NCBI GenBank assembly: GCA_020848375.1 | Contig: JADLAF010000013.1 | Coordinates: 1-57,354 of the forward strand | Reading direction: 5' to 3' | DNA from: Ignavibacteriaceae bacterium | GTDB taxonomy: Bacteria; Bacteroidota; Ignavibacteria; Ignavibacteriales; Ignavibacteriaceae | Length of the DNA: 57,354 bases | Shown here: positions 35,701 through 44,090 of the stretch, one piece after another | Layout of the letters: each line of letters begins with the position of its first letter | How positions within the stretch are numbered: the first letter of the stretch is position 1 | Translations under genes and position numbers: made by a program | Notes under the pieces: generated by a model | The model's database searches: none | What the model saw: the letters and a program-made list of their open reading frames with translations, nothing else | Told to the model about the DNA's origin: nothing

Positions 35701-37588
35701 TTCAATATCCACAACCTCGATCACAGTAAAAATCAACGAACCTCCGGTTGCAGTGGCAGGAGAAGACATTACTGTTTGTGCCGGAGAGGTTGTACGATTT
35801 AATGGTTCAGGGTCCAGTGATCCTGAAGGCGGGTTCCTGCGATATACATGGGATTTCGGAGACGGAACCGGCACTGACGGAATTAACCCCACCAAAGTTT
35901 ATAATATCGGGGGGAGTTATCTGGTGCGCCTTAAAGTGGAGGATGATTCCGGGCTGCCCTGCAATACAACGTATATAACAAAATCAGTTACCGTGATTGA
36001 ATCACCGGTTGCATTCGCTGGTGAAGATCAGATCGTTTGTCTTAATTCTGTTGTTCGCTTTGACGGTTCAAAATCAAAGGATAATGATGGTGTTGTAAAT
36101 AATTATCTTTGGGATTTTGGTGATGGCTCAACAGGGGGTGGACCGAATCCCACTCACATATTTACAAAATCTGGCACTTATACGGTCCGGCTTACCATAA
36201 CAGGCGATTTAATAGGTCAGTGTGACAATACCCATACAGACGAACTCACGGTAAAGGTATTTGATGCGCCGATTGCTGATTTTGCACTTCCGCTTATGTT
36301 TCCACGCGATCAGGAGTTGGTGCTTACTACAGAAGGCAGCAATACTTTTACTGACGAAATGACCGGAGTTTCCTGGGACTTTGGTGATGGTACTGTTTCT
36401 GCTGAAAGGACGGGAAAACACACCTATAAAACAGAAGGTAAATTTACGGTTACTCTTACCATATACACTAATTCTACAACAGAGTGTAAATCTGCTACCC
36501 AGCAAAAGATTATCGTCATTAACGCTCCGCCGACTGCTGATCCGGGACGTGATATATACTCCGGCATAGGTCAGGAAATTCTTTTTGATGCCGGACGTTC
36601 AAAAGATGCTGACGGTTCAATCGTTTCTTATGACTGGGATTTTGGTGATGGTAACAAAGCCAGAGGTGTAAACGCAAGACATAAATACTCTCAGGGCGGA
36701 ACCTATACGGTTACACTATCGATAAGAGACAACACCAGTTTGTCAAACAATACAACAGTAACTTCGATAAAGGCATTTATTAACTTTACACCTGAGCCCG
36801 TTATTATCAGTCGGGATTATGTCTGTGCCGGCGAAAAAATAAGCTTTAGTGCAAAGTCATCAAAAGATGCGGATAACGATAAATTGGCTTTCGAATGGGA
36901 AATGGGAGACGGATTCACCACATCCAGTGAAGAGTTTACTCATAGTTATCTTTTGCCGGGTACATATACAATCACACTTGTTGCTAATGACGGCAAGAAA
37001 TTTGCTAACAGCCAGAATAAAACAATAAAGCAGATTGTTGTAAATAATCGCCCTGTTGCTGATGCAGGCAGAGATATTGTAGTCTGTCCGGGAGAAAAGG
37101 TAATGCTTGACGGGTCTTCTTCTTATGATCCAGACAGAGACAAATTATCCTATCAGTGGTTTGCAGGCAGCACACTCATAGCGGAAGGTGTTAACGCAGA
37201 AACTGTATTTAATGAAGCAGGTGTTCAGAAGATTACACTTAAAGTCACAGATGATAAGGGCACTGTTTGTTCTGAAGCAACAGATGAAGTGACAGTTAGA
37301 GTAAACAGCAAACCTGCCGCGGTTTCATCGTTTAAGAGTATTGAAATTTTAACCGGGGGAGCTCATGATCAGGTAATTTTTGATGCATCTTCAAGCAGTG
37401 ATGCAGATGGAGATGTGCTGAGTTATAACTGGGATTTCGGCTTCGGGATTAAACTTTCCGGTTCAAAAATATATCACTATTTTGACAAACCCGGAACATA
37501 TAAAGTAGTTTTGACTGTTAATGATGGGAAGGGCACTCTGTGTAGTTCATCTTCAGAAGAGATTACGGTCATCGTTAAAAACCGCTGA
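32738..37588 (+). CDS. Giant secreted PKD-repeat protein
   Basis: A 1616-residue exported protein with a signal peptide ending near LYSQ (residue 28). Residues 30-305 form an unrecognised N-terminal region with a DCGGMNDFQG segment. The rest is a chain of about fifteen PKD-type Ig domains of 85-95 residues. Each starts like PPVAxAGxD, has FDGSxSxDxDG in the middle and WDFGDG, then ends xGTYTVTLTVxDNS. PKD domains mediate protein or polysaccharide contacts at the cell surface. There is no type A or B sorting domain at the C-terminus (it ends EEITVIVKNR), unlike the other large secreted proteins here. It may therefore stay attached through its partner or through the N-terminal region. It overlaps the LysM-FecR gene and precedes a bidirectional terminator. 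Confidence 0.9.
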   Translation: MTMIFNKKLSLIFLFGMLFCFTELYSQESIKYITYGTGTQTKEGDDDYREVFLIRVPENFKNKLFLRIFDIDCGGMNDFQGSSSWNTQTLFTFSGGNEAEPLSGIFTASPDDKDIRSGKVLKSEMFGESAVVDNDWMTFSGFLPSDGYLFEGYYYFRFTVEGKEGTNGNVFDIYVSTSELLNTPAEKADVLNYSPTIRLLKKDGSAALRFKIPEGIRSLKIEDFDAAGADLRFRTALRPDLTIKSSGDGVWALNTVSLVKEEDGRGASLILGQGGESPNDATLKITADNGQGIPFHCPIYPAKTNIVPKLAYFFDYVADCYSVVFDASGTTDAENDALSFKWSFGDGSLGEGNRVVHKYKNQQIYDAYVVVSDNSQSDFNSQIAFFKVKVNKPPVAIYQRAVVLSPGEEFVFDGSSSYDEDDGLKNYLWDLGDASKRDGKQVKYAYQRTGRFTAKLTVTDNSTSPCNTASTDFSVWVNIPPVASAGEDQSAAPAQQISFDGSRSRDDDGEISVYSWNFGDGISAEGVKVNHIYKTPGTYTVTLSVTDNAGAKNSTHSDQMIVVVNAVPVAVAGPDKIAAENETLLFDASLSKDSDGFISEYHWDFGDGNKAKGVKAAHAYQKAGRYQVTLTVVDNSGTSSNTASNTLSVFVNSRPVAVAGEDEVITRSEFQFDGTSSTDPDGKVLKYFWEFGDGKTSTEAAPKHFYEKPGVYKVRLTVTDDTKTINNSSVSEFDLVVNAKPVADAGPDLLGAPGQVLRFDGSRSFDSDGAIAEYKWEFGDGSSTTGSTAEHTFSLPGTYYARLTVKDNTEQTNAIDFDEVKVTINEKPVANAGRDVISAPGLSVVFDGLASFDRDGKIDSYIWTFSDDREVYTGASVKRSFTEPGIYTAVLEVKDNSSAINNNSFDTLVIKINSAPTARAGSNIFTCESKLIFDGGESTDPDGDPLIFTWNFGDGTKIEAGARVIHEYVKGGSYPVILTVDDGLGLPNSISTTSITVKINEPPVAVAGEDITVCAGEVVRFNGSGSSDPEGGFLRYTWDFGDGTGTDGINPTKVYNIGGSYLVRLKVEDDSGLPCNTTYITKSVTVIESPVAFAGEDQIVCLNSVVRFDGSKSKDNDGVVNNYLWDFGDGSTGGGPNPTHIFTKSGTYTVRLTITGDLIGQCDNTHTDELTVKVFDAPIADFALPLMFPRDQELVLTTEGSNTFTDEMTGVSWDFGDGTVSAERTGKHTYKTEGKFTVTLTIYTNSTTECKSATQQKIIVINAPPTADPGRDIYSGIGQEILFDAGRSKDADGSIVSYDWDFGDGNKARGVNARHKYSQGGTYTVTLSIRDNTSLSNNTTVTSIKAFINFTPEPVIISRDYVCAGEKISFSAKSSKDADNDKLAFEWEMGDGFTTSSEEFTHSYLLPGTYTITLVANDGKKFANSQNKTIKQIVVNNRPVADAGRDIVVCPGEKVMLDGSSSYDPDRDKLSYQWFAGSTLIAEGVNAETVFNEAGVQKITLKVTDDKGTVCSEATDEVTVRVNSKPAAVSSFKSIEILTGGAHDQVIFDASSSSDADGDVLSYNWDFGFGIKLSGSKIYHYFDKPGTYKVVLTVNDGKGTLCSSSSEEITVIVKNR
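33650..37582 (+). repeat. Tandem array of about 15 PKD domain repeats (protein level)
   Basis: I count fifteen units by their PVAxAG-like starts and WxFGDG-like cores. Units 11 (TEGSNTFTDEMTGVSWDFGDG), 13 (WEMGDG) and 14 (YQWFAG, no FGDG) are the most divergent. Nucleotide identity between units is low, so these are old duplications, not a young minisatellite. Confidence 0.85.
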
Positions 37589-37601
37589 TGATAAAATAAG
37601 C

Positions 37602-37636
37602 AGGGTTCCTGCAGGGGCAGGAACCCTTTTATTTTT
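37602..37636. terminator. Bidirectional terminator between convergent genes
   Basis: AGGGTTCCTGC (37602-37612) and its complement (37617-37627) form a perfect 11-bp stem with a 4-nt loop. A T-rich run follows on the plus strand, and TTATTTTAT follows on the minus strand. It serves the PKD gene and the CBS gene, whose stop is at 37638. Confidence 0.92.
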
Positions 37637-37637
37637 A

Positions 37638-38066
37638 TTAACCTGTTATATATCTTTCCAGTTCAGCTATAGTATCCTGTTTATCTTCGATAACTGCTTT
37701 TACAGCATCTCCGATTGAAACAACTCCCTGAAGCACACCGTCCGTTACCACGGGCAGATGTCTGATGTGTTTATTAATCATCAGTGACATACATTCCTCT
37801 GCGCTTACTTTGTCGTCAACAATGAGCACTCGTGTGGTCATAATTTCACGGATGGAAGTCTCGCGTGAAGATTTACCTGTGAGTATTACCTTTCTTGCAT
37901 AGTCCCTTTCACTGAGAATTCCGGCAAGTTGACCATTTTCCAGGACGAGCAGTGCGCCGACATTTTTCTCAGCCATTTTTACCAGAGCTTCGTAAACGGT
38001 TTCATCTGGTGTAAGTGAAAAAATATCACTTCCTTTTTTTGCAAGGATTTCACGGACAGTTTTCAT
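37638..38066 (-). CDS. CBS-domain pair protein
   Basis: A 142-residue cytosolic protein made of two CBS motifs forming one Bateman module, residues 8-60 (DETVYEALVKMAEKNVGALLVLENGQLAGILSERD) and 75-130 (VSAEECMSLMINKHIRHLPVVTDGVLQGVVSIGD). Such modules bind adenine nucleotides and sense energy state; free-standing two-CBS proteins have mostly unknown partners. The second half carries the usual HLPV and GxVSIGD ligand-contact positions. It lies 35 nt behind htpG on the same strand with no terminator between, so it is probably expressed with the chaperone. Confidence 0.9.
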   Translation of the reverse strand: MKTVREILAKKGSDIFSLTPDETVYEALVKMAEKNVGALLVLENGQLAGILSERDYARKVILTGKSSRETSIREIMTTRVLIVDDKVSAEECMSLMINKHIRHLPVVTDGVLQGVVSIGDAVKAVIEDKQDTIAELERYITG

Positions 38067-38101
38067 TGTGACCTCTATGTTATTATCTGAAAAGTTTATA
38101 T

Positions 38102-40012
38102 CTATTCTTTTCCCTTAAGGTACCAGCCGGCAGCATCAGTCATAAGATCAAATGATTTTTCGACTAATTGATATGATTCATCAAGCTCGCCTTCATAAAG
38201 CATCGAGATCAAATAAAGTTGGTCAAAATACCTCTGAAGCAGCGCATCTGATTTATCCAGTTTATAGATACTTATCATTTCTCTGATGAGCTTATGATCT
38301 TTATTTACCTCAAGTACCTTGGGCGGAACAGGAATATTCTGACCGCTCATTCTCATCATCTTGAGCATGGCTGAGGACATTCCTTCATCCTCACTCGCCA
38401 GAACGACCGGGCTTTCTTTTAGCCGTTTCGAAAGGGTTACTTTTTTGACTTTGTCACCCAGACTGTCTTTCCACTTTTCAAGGATGCTGTCAAGGTGTTT
38501 TTTGTCTTCGCGGCTGAGTTCTTCAACTGACGGTTTTTCTTCAGGGTTAATATCGTCAAATTTATTCAGAGAATCAAAATCTGCCGAGTTTGCCGCCTTG
38601 AAGTTGAACTCCTTGTATTTGAACATACTGGAAATGACGTATTCATCAATCGGGTCATAAACGAAAAGAACGGGGATCCCCTTCGACCGGAAAGTGTCAA
38701 GGAACGGGTTCTTGAGAAGTGCCGCACGGCTGGTGGCGGTAATAAAATAAATCTCTTTCTGATTTTTAACCATTCTGGTTTCATATTCCTCAAGTGAAGA
38801 AAGGTCTTCTTCCTTGTCAGAGTAACTCGCGTTAAACCGGAGGAGCTGGGCAAACTTTTCGCGGTTCATAAAGTCCTGATATCCCATTTTGAAGATTTTC
38901 CCGTGTTCCCTCCAGAATTTTGAGAAGTCATCAGGACGTTCTTTCGAGATTTTAATCAGGTGATTAAGGATTTGAGAGGTGATACTGGTCGAAATCCGGC
39001 TGAAATTGGCGTTTTCCTGCAGCGTCTCACGTGATATGTTCAGGGGGATATCTTCTGAATCAACGACACCTTTTACAAAACCAAGATATTCAGGGATGAG
39101 ATCCTTATTTTTATGCTGAATCAGAACTTTTCTTACATAAAGATCAAGACCCATATCCTCCTTCATCATCCCGAAGAAATCCATGCTTTTGTCCGGTATG
39201 AAGAGCAGTGCATTAAACTGTAGTGGTGCATCTACTGATATGTGGATAACGTCAAGTGGAGGGTTTGAGTCATAAGTCAGAAATTTATAAAACTCCTGAT
39301 ATTCCTCTTTTGTGATCGAAGATTTATTTCGGGTCCACAGAGCAGGGAGGGTGTTAATCTTTTCCTTTTCGATAAAGACCGGGAAGTTGATGAAGTTGGA
39401 ATGGTTCTTTACAACACTCTTTACCGTTTCAACCTCAGAGTACTGCTTTGTGTCCTCCTTTAACCATATTTCAATTTTAGTGCCGCGTTCAATTTTCTGA
39501 TCTGATTCACCAACAGTAAACTCACCGAGTCCGTCAGACTCCCAAGCCAAGACTTCTGACCCTTCTATTGCACTGCGGGTAGTGATAAGCACTTTGGTTG
39601 CTGCCATAAATACCGAATAAAAGCCCACTCCGAAGCGCCCGATGAGGTTTGCGGTATCTCCTTTGTTCTCCTTAAGCTGGTTTATGAACTCGGCTGTGCC
39701 TGATTTTGCGATTGTACCTATATTGTTAATAAGTTCATCACGCGTCATACCTATACCGGTGTCTTCAATAATTAGCTTGCCGGCTTCCTTGTCGCAGGAG
39801 ATTTTAATCTCGAGTGGAAGGTCTTTCCCGGCTATATTCTGGTTCGTGAGGGTATAGATCCGAACTTTATCCAGTGCATCATTAGCGTTGGATATCAGCT
39901 CTCGGATGAATATTTCTCGGGAAGAATATAGGGAATGGACAAGAATATCTAATAATTGCCGTACTTCGGCCTTGAATTCAAATTTCTCAGCATGAATTGG
40001 TTCATGAGACAT
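38102..40012 (-). CDS. htpG: Molecular chaperone HtpG (bacterial Hsp90)
   Basis: A 636-residue cytosolic ATP-dependent chaperone of normal length. N-terminal GHKL ATPase features are REIFIRELISNANDALDKVR (catalytic Glu), IEDTGIGMTRDELINNIGTI and the lid with GRFGVGFYSVFMAA. The middle domain has the conserved NISRETLQ catalytic-loop region with its arginine, and GVVDSEDIPLN. The C-terminal dimerisation domain ends YLKGKE. Translation starts at an ATG with GGAG about 10 nt before it. A well-matched promoter lies at 40049-40079. It is the first gene of a unit with the CBS protein. Confidence 0.98.
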   Translation of the reverse strand: MSHEPIHAEKFEFKAEVRQLLDILVHSLYSSREIFIRELISNANDALDKVRIYTLTNQNIAGKDLPLEIKISCDKEAGKLIIEDTGIGMTRDELINNIGTIAKSGTAEFINQLKENKGDTANLIGRFGVGFYSVFMAATKVLITTRSAIEGSEVLAWESDGLGEFTVGESDQKIERGTKIEIWLKEDTKQYSEVETVKSVVKNHSNFINFPVFIEKEKINTLPALWTRNKSSITKEEYQEFYKFLTYDSNPPLDVIHISVDAPLQFNALLFIPDKSMDFFGMMKEDMGLDLYVRKVLIQHKNKDLIPEYLGFVKGVVDSEDIPLNISRETLQENANFSRISTSITSQILNHLIKISKERPDDFSKFWREHGKIFKMGYQDFMNREKFAQLLRFNASYSDKEEDLSSLEEYETRMVKNQKEIYFITATSRAALLKNPFLDTFRSKGIPVLFVYDPIDEYVISSMFKYKEFNFKAANSADFDSLNKFDDINPEEKPSVEELSREDKKHLDSILEKWKDSLGDKVKKVTLSKRLKESPVVLASEDEGMSSAMLKMMRMSGQNIPVPPKVLEVNKDHKLIREMISIYKLDKSDALLQRYFDQLYLISMLYEGELDESYQLVEKSFDLMTDAAGWYLKGKE

Positions 40013-40048
40013 ACATATTTCTCCGTTAAATTTATAATTTTATGGTGG

Positions 40049-40079
40049 CAAAGATAAATTTTAGCGGACTCAATTTCAA
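40049..40079 (-). promoter_or_regulatory. Bacteroidota-type promoter of htpG
   Basis: On the minus strand TTG (40079-40077) is followed after 20 nt by TATCTTTG (40056-40049), a perfect match to the -7 consensus TAnnTTTG with a -33 TTG. The leader would be about 30 nt and includes the ribosome site. No inverted repeat of the CIRCE type is seen. Confidence 0.6.
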
Positions 40080-40178
40080 GGAATTGATTAAGTTCATTTT
40101 ATGAAAGGTCTGAGCGCACAGTTCAAACGGCAGAAGTCAGGGAAATGAGACAGGGGTCAGGATGCCCCCGCCGGAAAT

Positions 40179-42401
40179 TCAGTTATTTGAGAGAAGGTAC
40201 TGGAATTTAAGAAAATACTGCCTGTTATTCTGTGTGAGGTTGTAGGGGGCATCATACTCTCGCATGGTATGAGTGGACCCGACATAAAAAATGGTAAACG
40301 GATTCAATTTATAAGAAAACAGGGGAAAGAGAGATATTTCGCCTGAAAATGAGTTATAATCGCTGATAAGGCGAACGTACATCTGAGTGGAAAATTGATA
40401 CGTACTGATATTCCTGAGAATATAGCCATCATAAAGTAACTCATTGTTCTGCTGGGAGCGCAACCCCGCCCGCTCGAATTCAATCTCTGACTGAATCTGA
40501 TCGGCGGGCTTGAAGCTGACACCAAAGACAAATTGATGCCCCTTTCCGACTTCAGGGGAGTCTCCCCGGTAAATAATTTTTCCTATTTCACCATCAAAAG
40601 ACAAAGACATCCATGAAAAAGGAGTAGTGTTCAGGTTAAAGAACCATCTGTTCACCTTCTTAAGTTCAGCTCCCCCAAACACCTCTTCATTGATCGGCAG
40701 AAACCCGATGAAAATCCGCGAGTTGCCTGCCAGACTAATATTGCCTCCAAGCATCAGCCACCGCTCTTTTCTGGTATTATCGTAATTGAAGTTAAGCCCT
40801 CCCCGGTAAAAGAGCGAAATCCGGGTAACAAATGAGCTGTCGTACTGTAGGATGTAAGCGTTTTCATGCTGAAAATCCCGAGTATTATTTCGGTTCAGAA
40901 ATCCAAGCGGGGAAACGAATGCGGGGGAGTGATCCTTATAAACCACATCCATATAGTGGTCTCTGGACTGCCTCTCTAATCTGACAATTGCACCCAATCC
41001 GTTATATTCCTCGCCGTTCAGGGCGGCATCTTTGTTAATTGAACCGAATTTTCGGGTACCGTTAAAAATTGTTGTATCTTCAATTTCTTTGGTAATAGAA
41101 GCAGCTATTTGCCCGGTAAAATAAAAATTAGTGAGGAAAAGATAACTCCAGTCAAATCCGGCTAAATAAGCCCCTCCATCTTCGAAATTTCTGAGTGCAA
41201 GCATACCCCCTATGTAATCGTTTTTTTGTCCGTTAAGCCGGGCCCGCAGGATATTTCCGTATGAGGGAAGGCCGGTATTAATAAAATTACTTCTCTCTTC
41301 GCCCGGAATAATAAGTGGTGACTTACGGTCGTATGCTGAGAGCAAAGCAAAAGAAACATTGCCTGCTTTGCCTGTAACCTTGGCAGCCAGCAGCGGATCG
41401 TTTATCATTCTTGAATAAAACGATGAGATTGGGGCACTATAGATTTCACTGCCCTCAAAAAAGAATGGGCGCTTCTCCTGAAAGAATAATGAAAAAGTGC
41501 TGTTTACGCTAATTTGCTGGGCGTCCGATTCAACCTGACTAAAGTCTGGGTTTATAACTGCTTCAATGGTAATTGAGGGACTCGGTACGAGTTTAAAACT
41601 GCCGCCTATCCTGCCCTTCACAGGATTATTTGAGAAACCGGAGGAGGCATCATCTATATCATTTAATGCACCGGATTGATATCCGGTAAAAAACGGGAGG
41701 ATTTCATAACTGAACGGAACACTTATCTCAGAAATGCCCTTAAGTTCTGCGCTCTGGCAGGTAAAACAGGGGTTATTCCGGTCATTACTGTTGGATGAAA
41801 AAATATATCTGTCCTGTCTCGGGAAATTTCTGAGAAACATGATTTTCCAGACGTGTTGATCTTTATTCTGGAAGCGTAATGCTCTGAATGGAATTGCCAT
41901 TTCAACAGTATAACCCTTATCGTGGATAACTGATGCGGACTGCCAGATAAGATCATAGGTGTCATCCTCATTGTTTCCGGTTCTCAGAATATCACCCTGA
42001 ACTCCGTGAGGATTAACGAAAAACACATAAGCACTCTGACCGTCACCATAAGTATCAAGAATAAGCCCGACAAAATCATCTTTGTAAATCTTATCTCTGT
42101 CAGAGAGATTTGACCTCATTTGAGAGGGATCTGGGTCACTGCAGTAGAAACTGACGTACAAATACTCACTACTAAATAAAAGCCGGACAATAGTTTCGGC
42201 TCTGGCAGGAGTATTCTCGCCTGGCTGTATTTCGAAAGGGATGCCGGAAAGTTCTGCCTCATCCCAAGCCGGTTCAAGTTTGCCATCTATCACGATGATT
42301 GACGAGGTTCTTACCGCGTTCAGAGTTTCCAGTGATGAAATACCGCCTGTAAAGTGAAACGGGGTCAATAACAGAAATGTCAGTGAAAGTAAAGCGCGCA
42401 T
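40179..42401 (-). CDS. DUF5916 outer-membrane protein with N-terminal family 9 carbohydrate-binding-like domain
   Basis: A 740-residue exported protein. A short signal peptide (residues 1-18) precedes a CBM9-like domain at about 30-195, with IDGKLEPAWDEAE, ETIVRLLFSSEYLYVSFYCSDPDP, DDFVGLILDTYGD and YTVEMAIPFRALRF. The rest is the DUF5916 barrel region, with FFQEKRPFFFEGSEIY, RMINDPLLAAKVTGKAGNVSFALL and alternating strands to the end. The family is common in Bacteroidota and some Proteobacteria and is thought to act in the outer membrane; its substrate is unknown. It is a single-gene unit, divergent from the cobalamin-binding gene. A TTT-N20-TATTTTG sequence on the minus strand (42425-42431 for the -7 part) is a possible promoter. 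Confidence 0.88.
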   Translation of the reverse strand: MRALLSLTFLLLTPFHFTGGISSLETLNAVRTSSIIVIDGKLEPAWDEAELSGIPFEIQPGENTPARAETIVRLLFSSEYLYVSFYCSDPDPSQMRSNLSDRDKIYKDDFVGLILDTYGDGQSAYVFFVNPHGVQGDILRTGNNEDDTYDLIWQSASVIHDKGYTVEMAIPFRALRFQNKDQHVWKIMFLRNFPRQDRYIFSSNSNDRNNPCFTCQSAELKGISEISVPFSYEILPFFTGYQSGALNDIDDASSGFSNNPVKGRIGGSFKLVPSPSITIEAVINPDFSQVESDAQQISVNSTFSLFFQEKRPFFFEGSEIYSAPISSFYSRMINDPLLAAKVTGKAGNVSFALLSAYDRKSPLIIPGEERSNFINTGLPSYGNILRARLNGQKNDYIGGMLALRNFEDGGAYLAGFDWSYLFLTNFYFTGQIAASITKEIEDTTIFNGTRKFGSINKDAALNGEEYNGLGAIVRLERQSRDHYMDVVYKDHSPAFVSPLGFLNRNNTRDFQHENAYILQYDSSFVTRISLFYRGGLNFNYDNTRKERWLMLGGNISLAGNSRIFIGFLPINEEVFGGAELKKVNRWFFNLNTTPFSWMSLSFDGEIGKIIYRGDSPEVGKGHQFVFGVSFKPADQIQSEIEFERAGLRSQQNNELLYDGYILRNISTYQFSTQMYVRLISDYNSFSGEISLFPLFSYKLNPFTIFYVGSTHTMREYDAPYNLTQNNRQYFLKFQYLLSNN

Positions 42402-42500
42402 ATCCTAATTTGAAAATTACTCCCCAAAATACAATTCCGCTGCTGACTCAGAAAAATATTATGATAAATGGAACTTTTAAGGGTTAAAATGTGGTTTAAC

Positions 42501-42530
42501 TTGAATGAAATACCATCAAAAGTTATCTTG
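42501..42530 (+). promoter_or_regulatory. Candidate Bacteroidota-type promoter of the cobalamin-binding gene
   Basis: TTG at 42501-42503 and TATCTTG at 42524-42530 are spaced by 20 nt, as in the other candidate promoters of this window. Transcription from about 42537 leaves a short leader of about 20 nt before the ATG at 42557. Confidence 0.5.
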
Positions 42531-42556
42531 CAAATCCTTTTTAACTATTTAAGCAG

Positions 42557-43207
42557 ATGATCAAGCAAATTACCTATCTGACCTTTCTTGACGCACTTCT
42601 GTCCGGAGATAAATTACTCTGCCAGTCAATTGTCAGGAACTTAATTGACAACAAGATTCCCGTTGAAACAGTCTATTTCGATCTTTTCCAAAAGATTATG
42701 TACCGAATAGGCACAATGTGGGAAAAAAACCAGATATCCATAGCTGTTGAACATCAGGCAACCCAGATCATTGATGAGTTGATCTCAACTACTTTAAACG
42801 AAAGTAATAGACAGGACAGAATAGGCAAAAGGTGCATTATTTCGTGTGTTGATAAGGAATATCACCTTCTTGGCGCAAAAATGGTCTCATACATTTTTGA
42901 ACTAAATGGCTGGGACGCCATATTTCTGGGAGCCAGCACCCCTCCTAAAACTCTCGTTAAGTTTATAGTCGAAAAAGACCCTCATGTGGTTGGACTTTCA
43001 AATAATTTTCACCTGAATTTTCTTCGTCTTCTTGAAACTGTTGAGCTGATCAAGCAGGCAAGACCACATCAACAGATTTATCTGGGAGGTCAGGCAATCG
43101 GTCAAATCGCCGATAAACTGCCCAAGGAGAATGAAGGAGTAAGAATTTTCAGTTCAATTATGGACCTGAACAAACACCTTAAAGAGATTTCTCTCCAGCC
43201 CGTTTAG
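42557..43207 (+). CDS. Stand-alone cobalamin-binding protein of the CarH/LitR photoreceptor type
   Basis: A 216-residue soluble protein with a helical B12-cap domain (about residues 5-85) and a Rossmann-like B12-binding domain (92-210). The cap carries Trp55-x9-Glu65-His66, the signature used by CarH-type adenosylcobalamin photoreceptors. The binding domain has Glu101-x-His103-x2-Gly106 (EYHLLG), giving the lower axial histidine. Ser148 follows exactly 41 residues later, and a GG comes at the nucleotide-loop position (YLGGQ). CarH and LitR also have an N-terminal MerR DNA-binding domain, but here the frame begins directly with the cap. An output must come from another protein. A light or B12 sensor, or a corrinoid carrier, are the possible roles. 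It lies 99 nt upstream of the Mla-like operon. Confidence 0.85.
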   Translation: MIKQITYLTFLDALLSGDKLLCQSIVRNLIDNKIPVETVYFDLFQKIMYRIGTMWEKNQISIAVEHQATQIIDELISTTLNESNRQDRIGKRCIISCVDKEYHLLGAKMVSYIFELNGWDAIFLGASTPPKTLVKFIVEKDPHVVGLSNNFHLNFLRLLETVELIKQARPHQQIYLGGQAIGQIADKLPKENEGVRIFSSIMDLNKHLKEISLQPV

Positions 43208-43212
43208 CAAAG

Positions 43213-43235
43213 AAAACAGCGGGGGACTGTTTTTT
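43213..43235 (+). terminator. Possible weak terminator after the cobalamin-binding gene
   Basis: AAAACAG and CTGTTTT flank a CGGGGGA loop and run into TTTT. The stem is AU-rich and short, so read-through into the Mla-like operon is likely. Confidence 0.4.
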
Positions 43236-43306
43236 ATGTTCTTCAAAGTTTGTACTTTTCCCCGTATATTTTCATCATTCTTCATTATCGGCTAACTTTA
43301 GGAAAA

Positions 43307-44089
43307 ATGTCGGGTTTCATGGCATCAGTGCTCAAAAGTAAAAGTGAAGGTCTGTTTGAGACTTTTCGCTATATGTTTGAAGTCTTTTCGGACCTGCTTA
43401 CATTCAGAAAACAGACTCAAATTTCCGCCATCGTATTTTTCCGCCAGATTTTATTCACCGGTTTTGACGCACTTAGTATAATAGTTCTTATCGCGGCCGC
43501 AATTGGGGGAATAATGGTAATTGAAGGAAATTCTGTGCTCCCCGGTTTCACGCAAAGTAAGATTTTCTACAACATTCTCATCAGCATTGTTTTTCGTGAA
43601 CTGAGCTGCCTCCTTACTGCTTTTATCATTGTTGCGCGCTCAGGGACGGCTATTTCTACAGAATTAGGGAATATGACGATCAATCATGAGATTGAAGCAC
43701 TTCTTTCCTTCGGAGTTTCACCCATAACTTATCTGGTTGTGCCTCGCGTTTTGGGTGTAGTGGCAGCGATGGCTATACTGTCAATTTATTTTAATGTTGC
43801 TGCTGTGCTGAGCTGCTGGTTATTAAGCAGTATGTTCGTTCCAGTTACTCTCGGTGACTTTTTATTATATGTGTTTGCAGAGTTAAGCATTAATGATCTG
43901 CTTTCCGGTGTGGTTAAATCAATTGTGTTTGGCTTGGTTATATCTTTAATATCAACCTATCAGGGGCTTCAGGTCAAAGTTGCGACCACTGAAGTTCCTC
44001 AGAGAACCATAAAGGCCGTTGTTCTTTCTCTCACGTGGATTATTATTTTTGATGTTATTTTAACTATTCTTTTTTTCTTTACAATCTGA
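43307..44089 (+). CDS. MlaE-family ABC transporter permease
   Basis: A 260-residue inner-membrane protein of the MlaE/Mce permease family, which moves phospholipids or other lipids between membranes together with an MCE protein. It has an N-terminal interface helix, about five transmembrane helices, and the family segments FRELSCLLTAFIIVARSGTAISTELGNMTINHEIEAL and PITYLVVPRVLGVV. I chose the ATG at 43307, next to AGGAAA, over the longer frame from 43250, since MSGFMASVLK better matches the family length. It is one base away from the ATPase-like gene, then an MCE protein and a lipoprotein. Confidence 0.92.
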   Translation: MSGFMASVLKSKSEGLFETFRYMFEVFSDLLTFRKQTQISAIVFFRQILFTGFDALSIIVLIAAAIGGIMVIEGNSVLPGFTQSKIFYNILISIVFRELSCLLTAFIIVARSGTAISTELGNMTINHEIEALLSFGVSPITYLVVPRVLGVVAAMAILSIYFNVAAVLSCWLLSSMFVPVTLGDFLLYVFAELSINDLLSGVVKSIVFGLVISLISTYQGLQVKVATTEVPQRTIKAVVLSLTWIIIFDVILTILFFFTI

Positions 44090-44090
44090 T

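Noticed and set aside
33650-37582. Repeats here as a CRISPR array or DNA minisatellite
   Set aside because: The periodicity is at the protein level (PKD domains of 85-95 residues), with low DNA identity and no spacer/repeat pattern.
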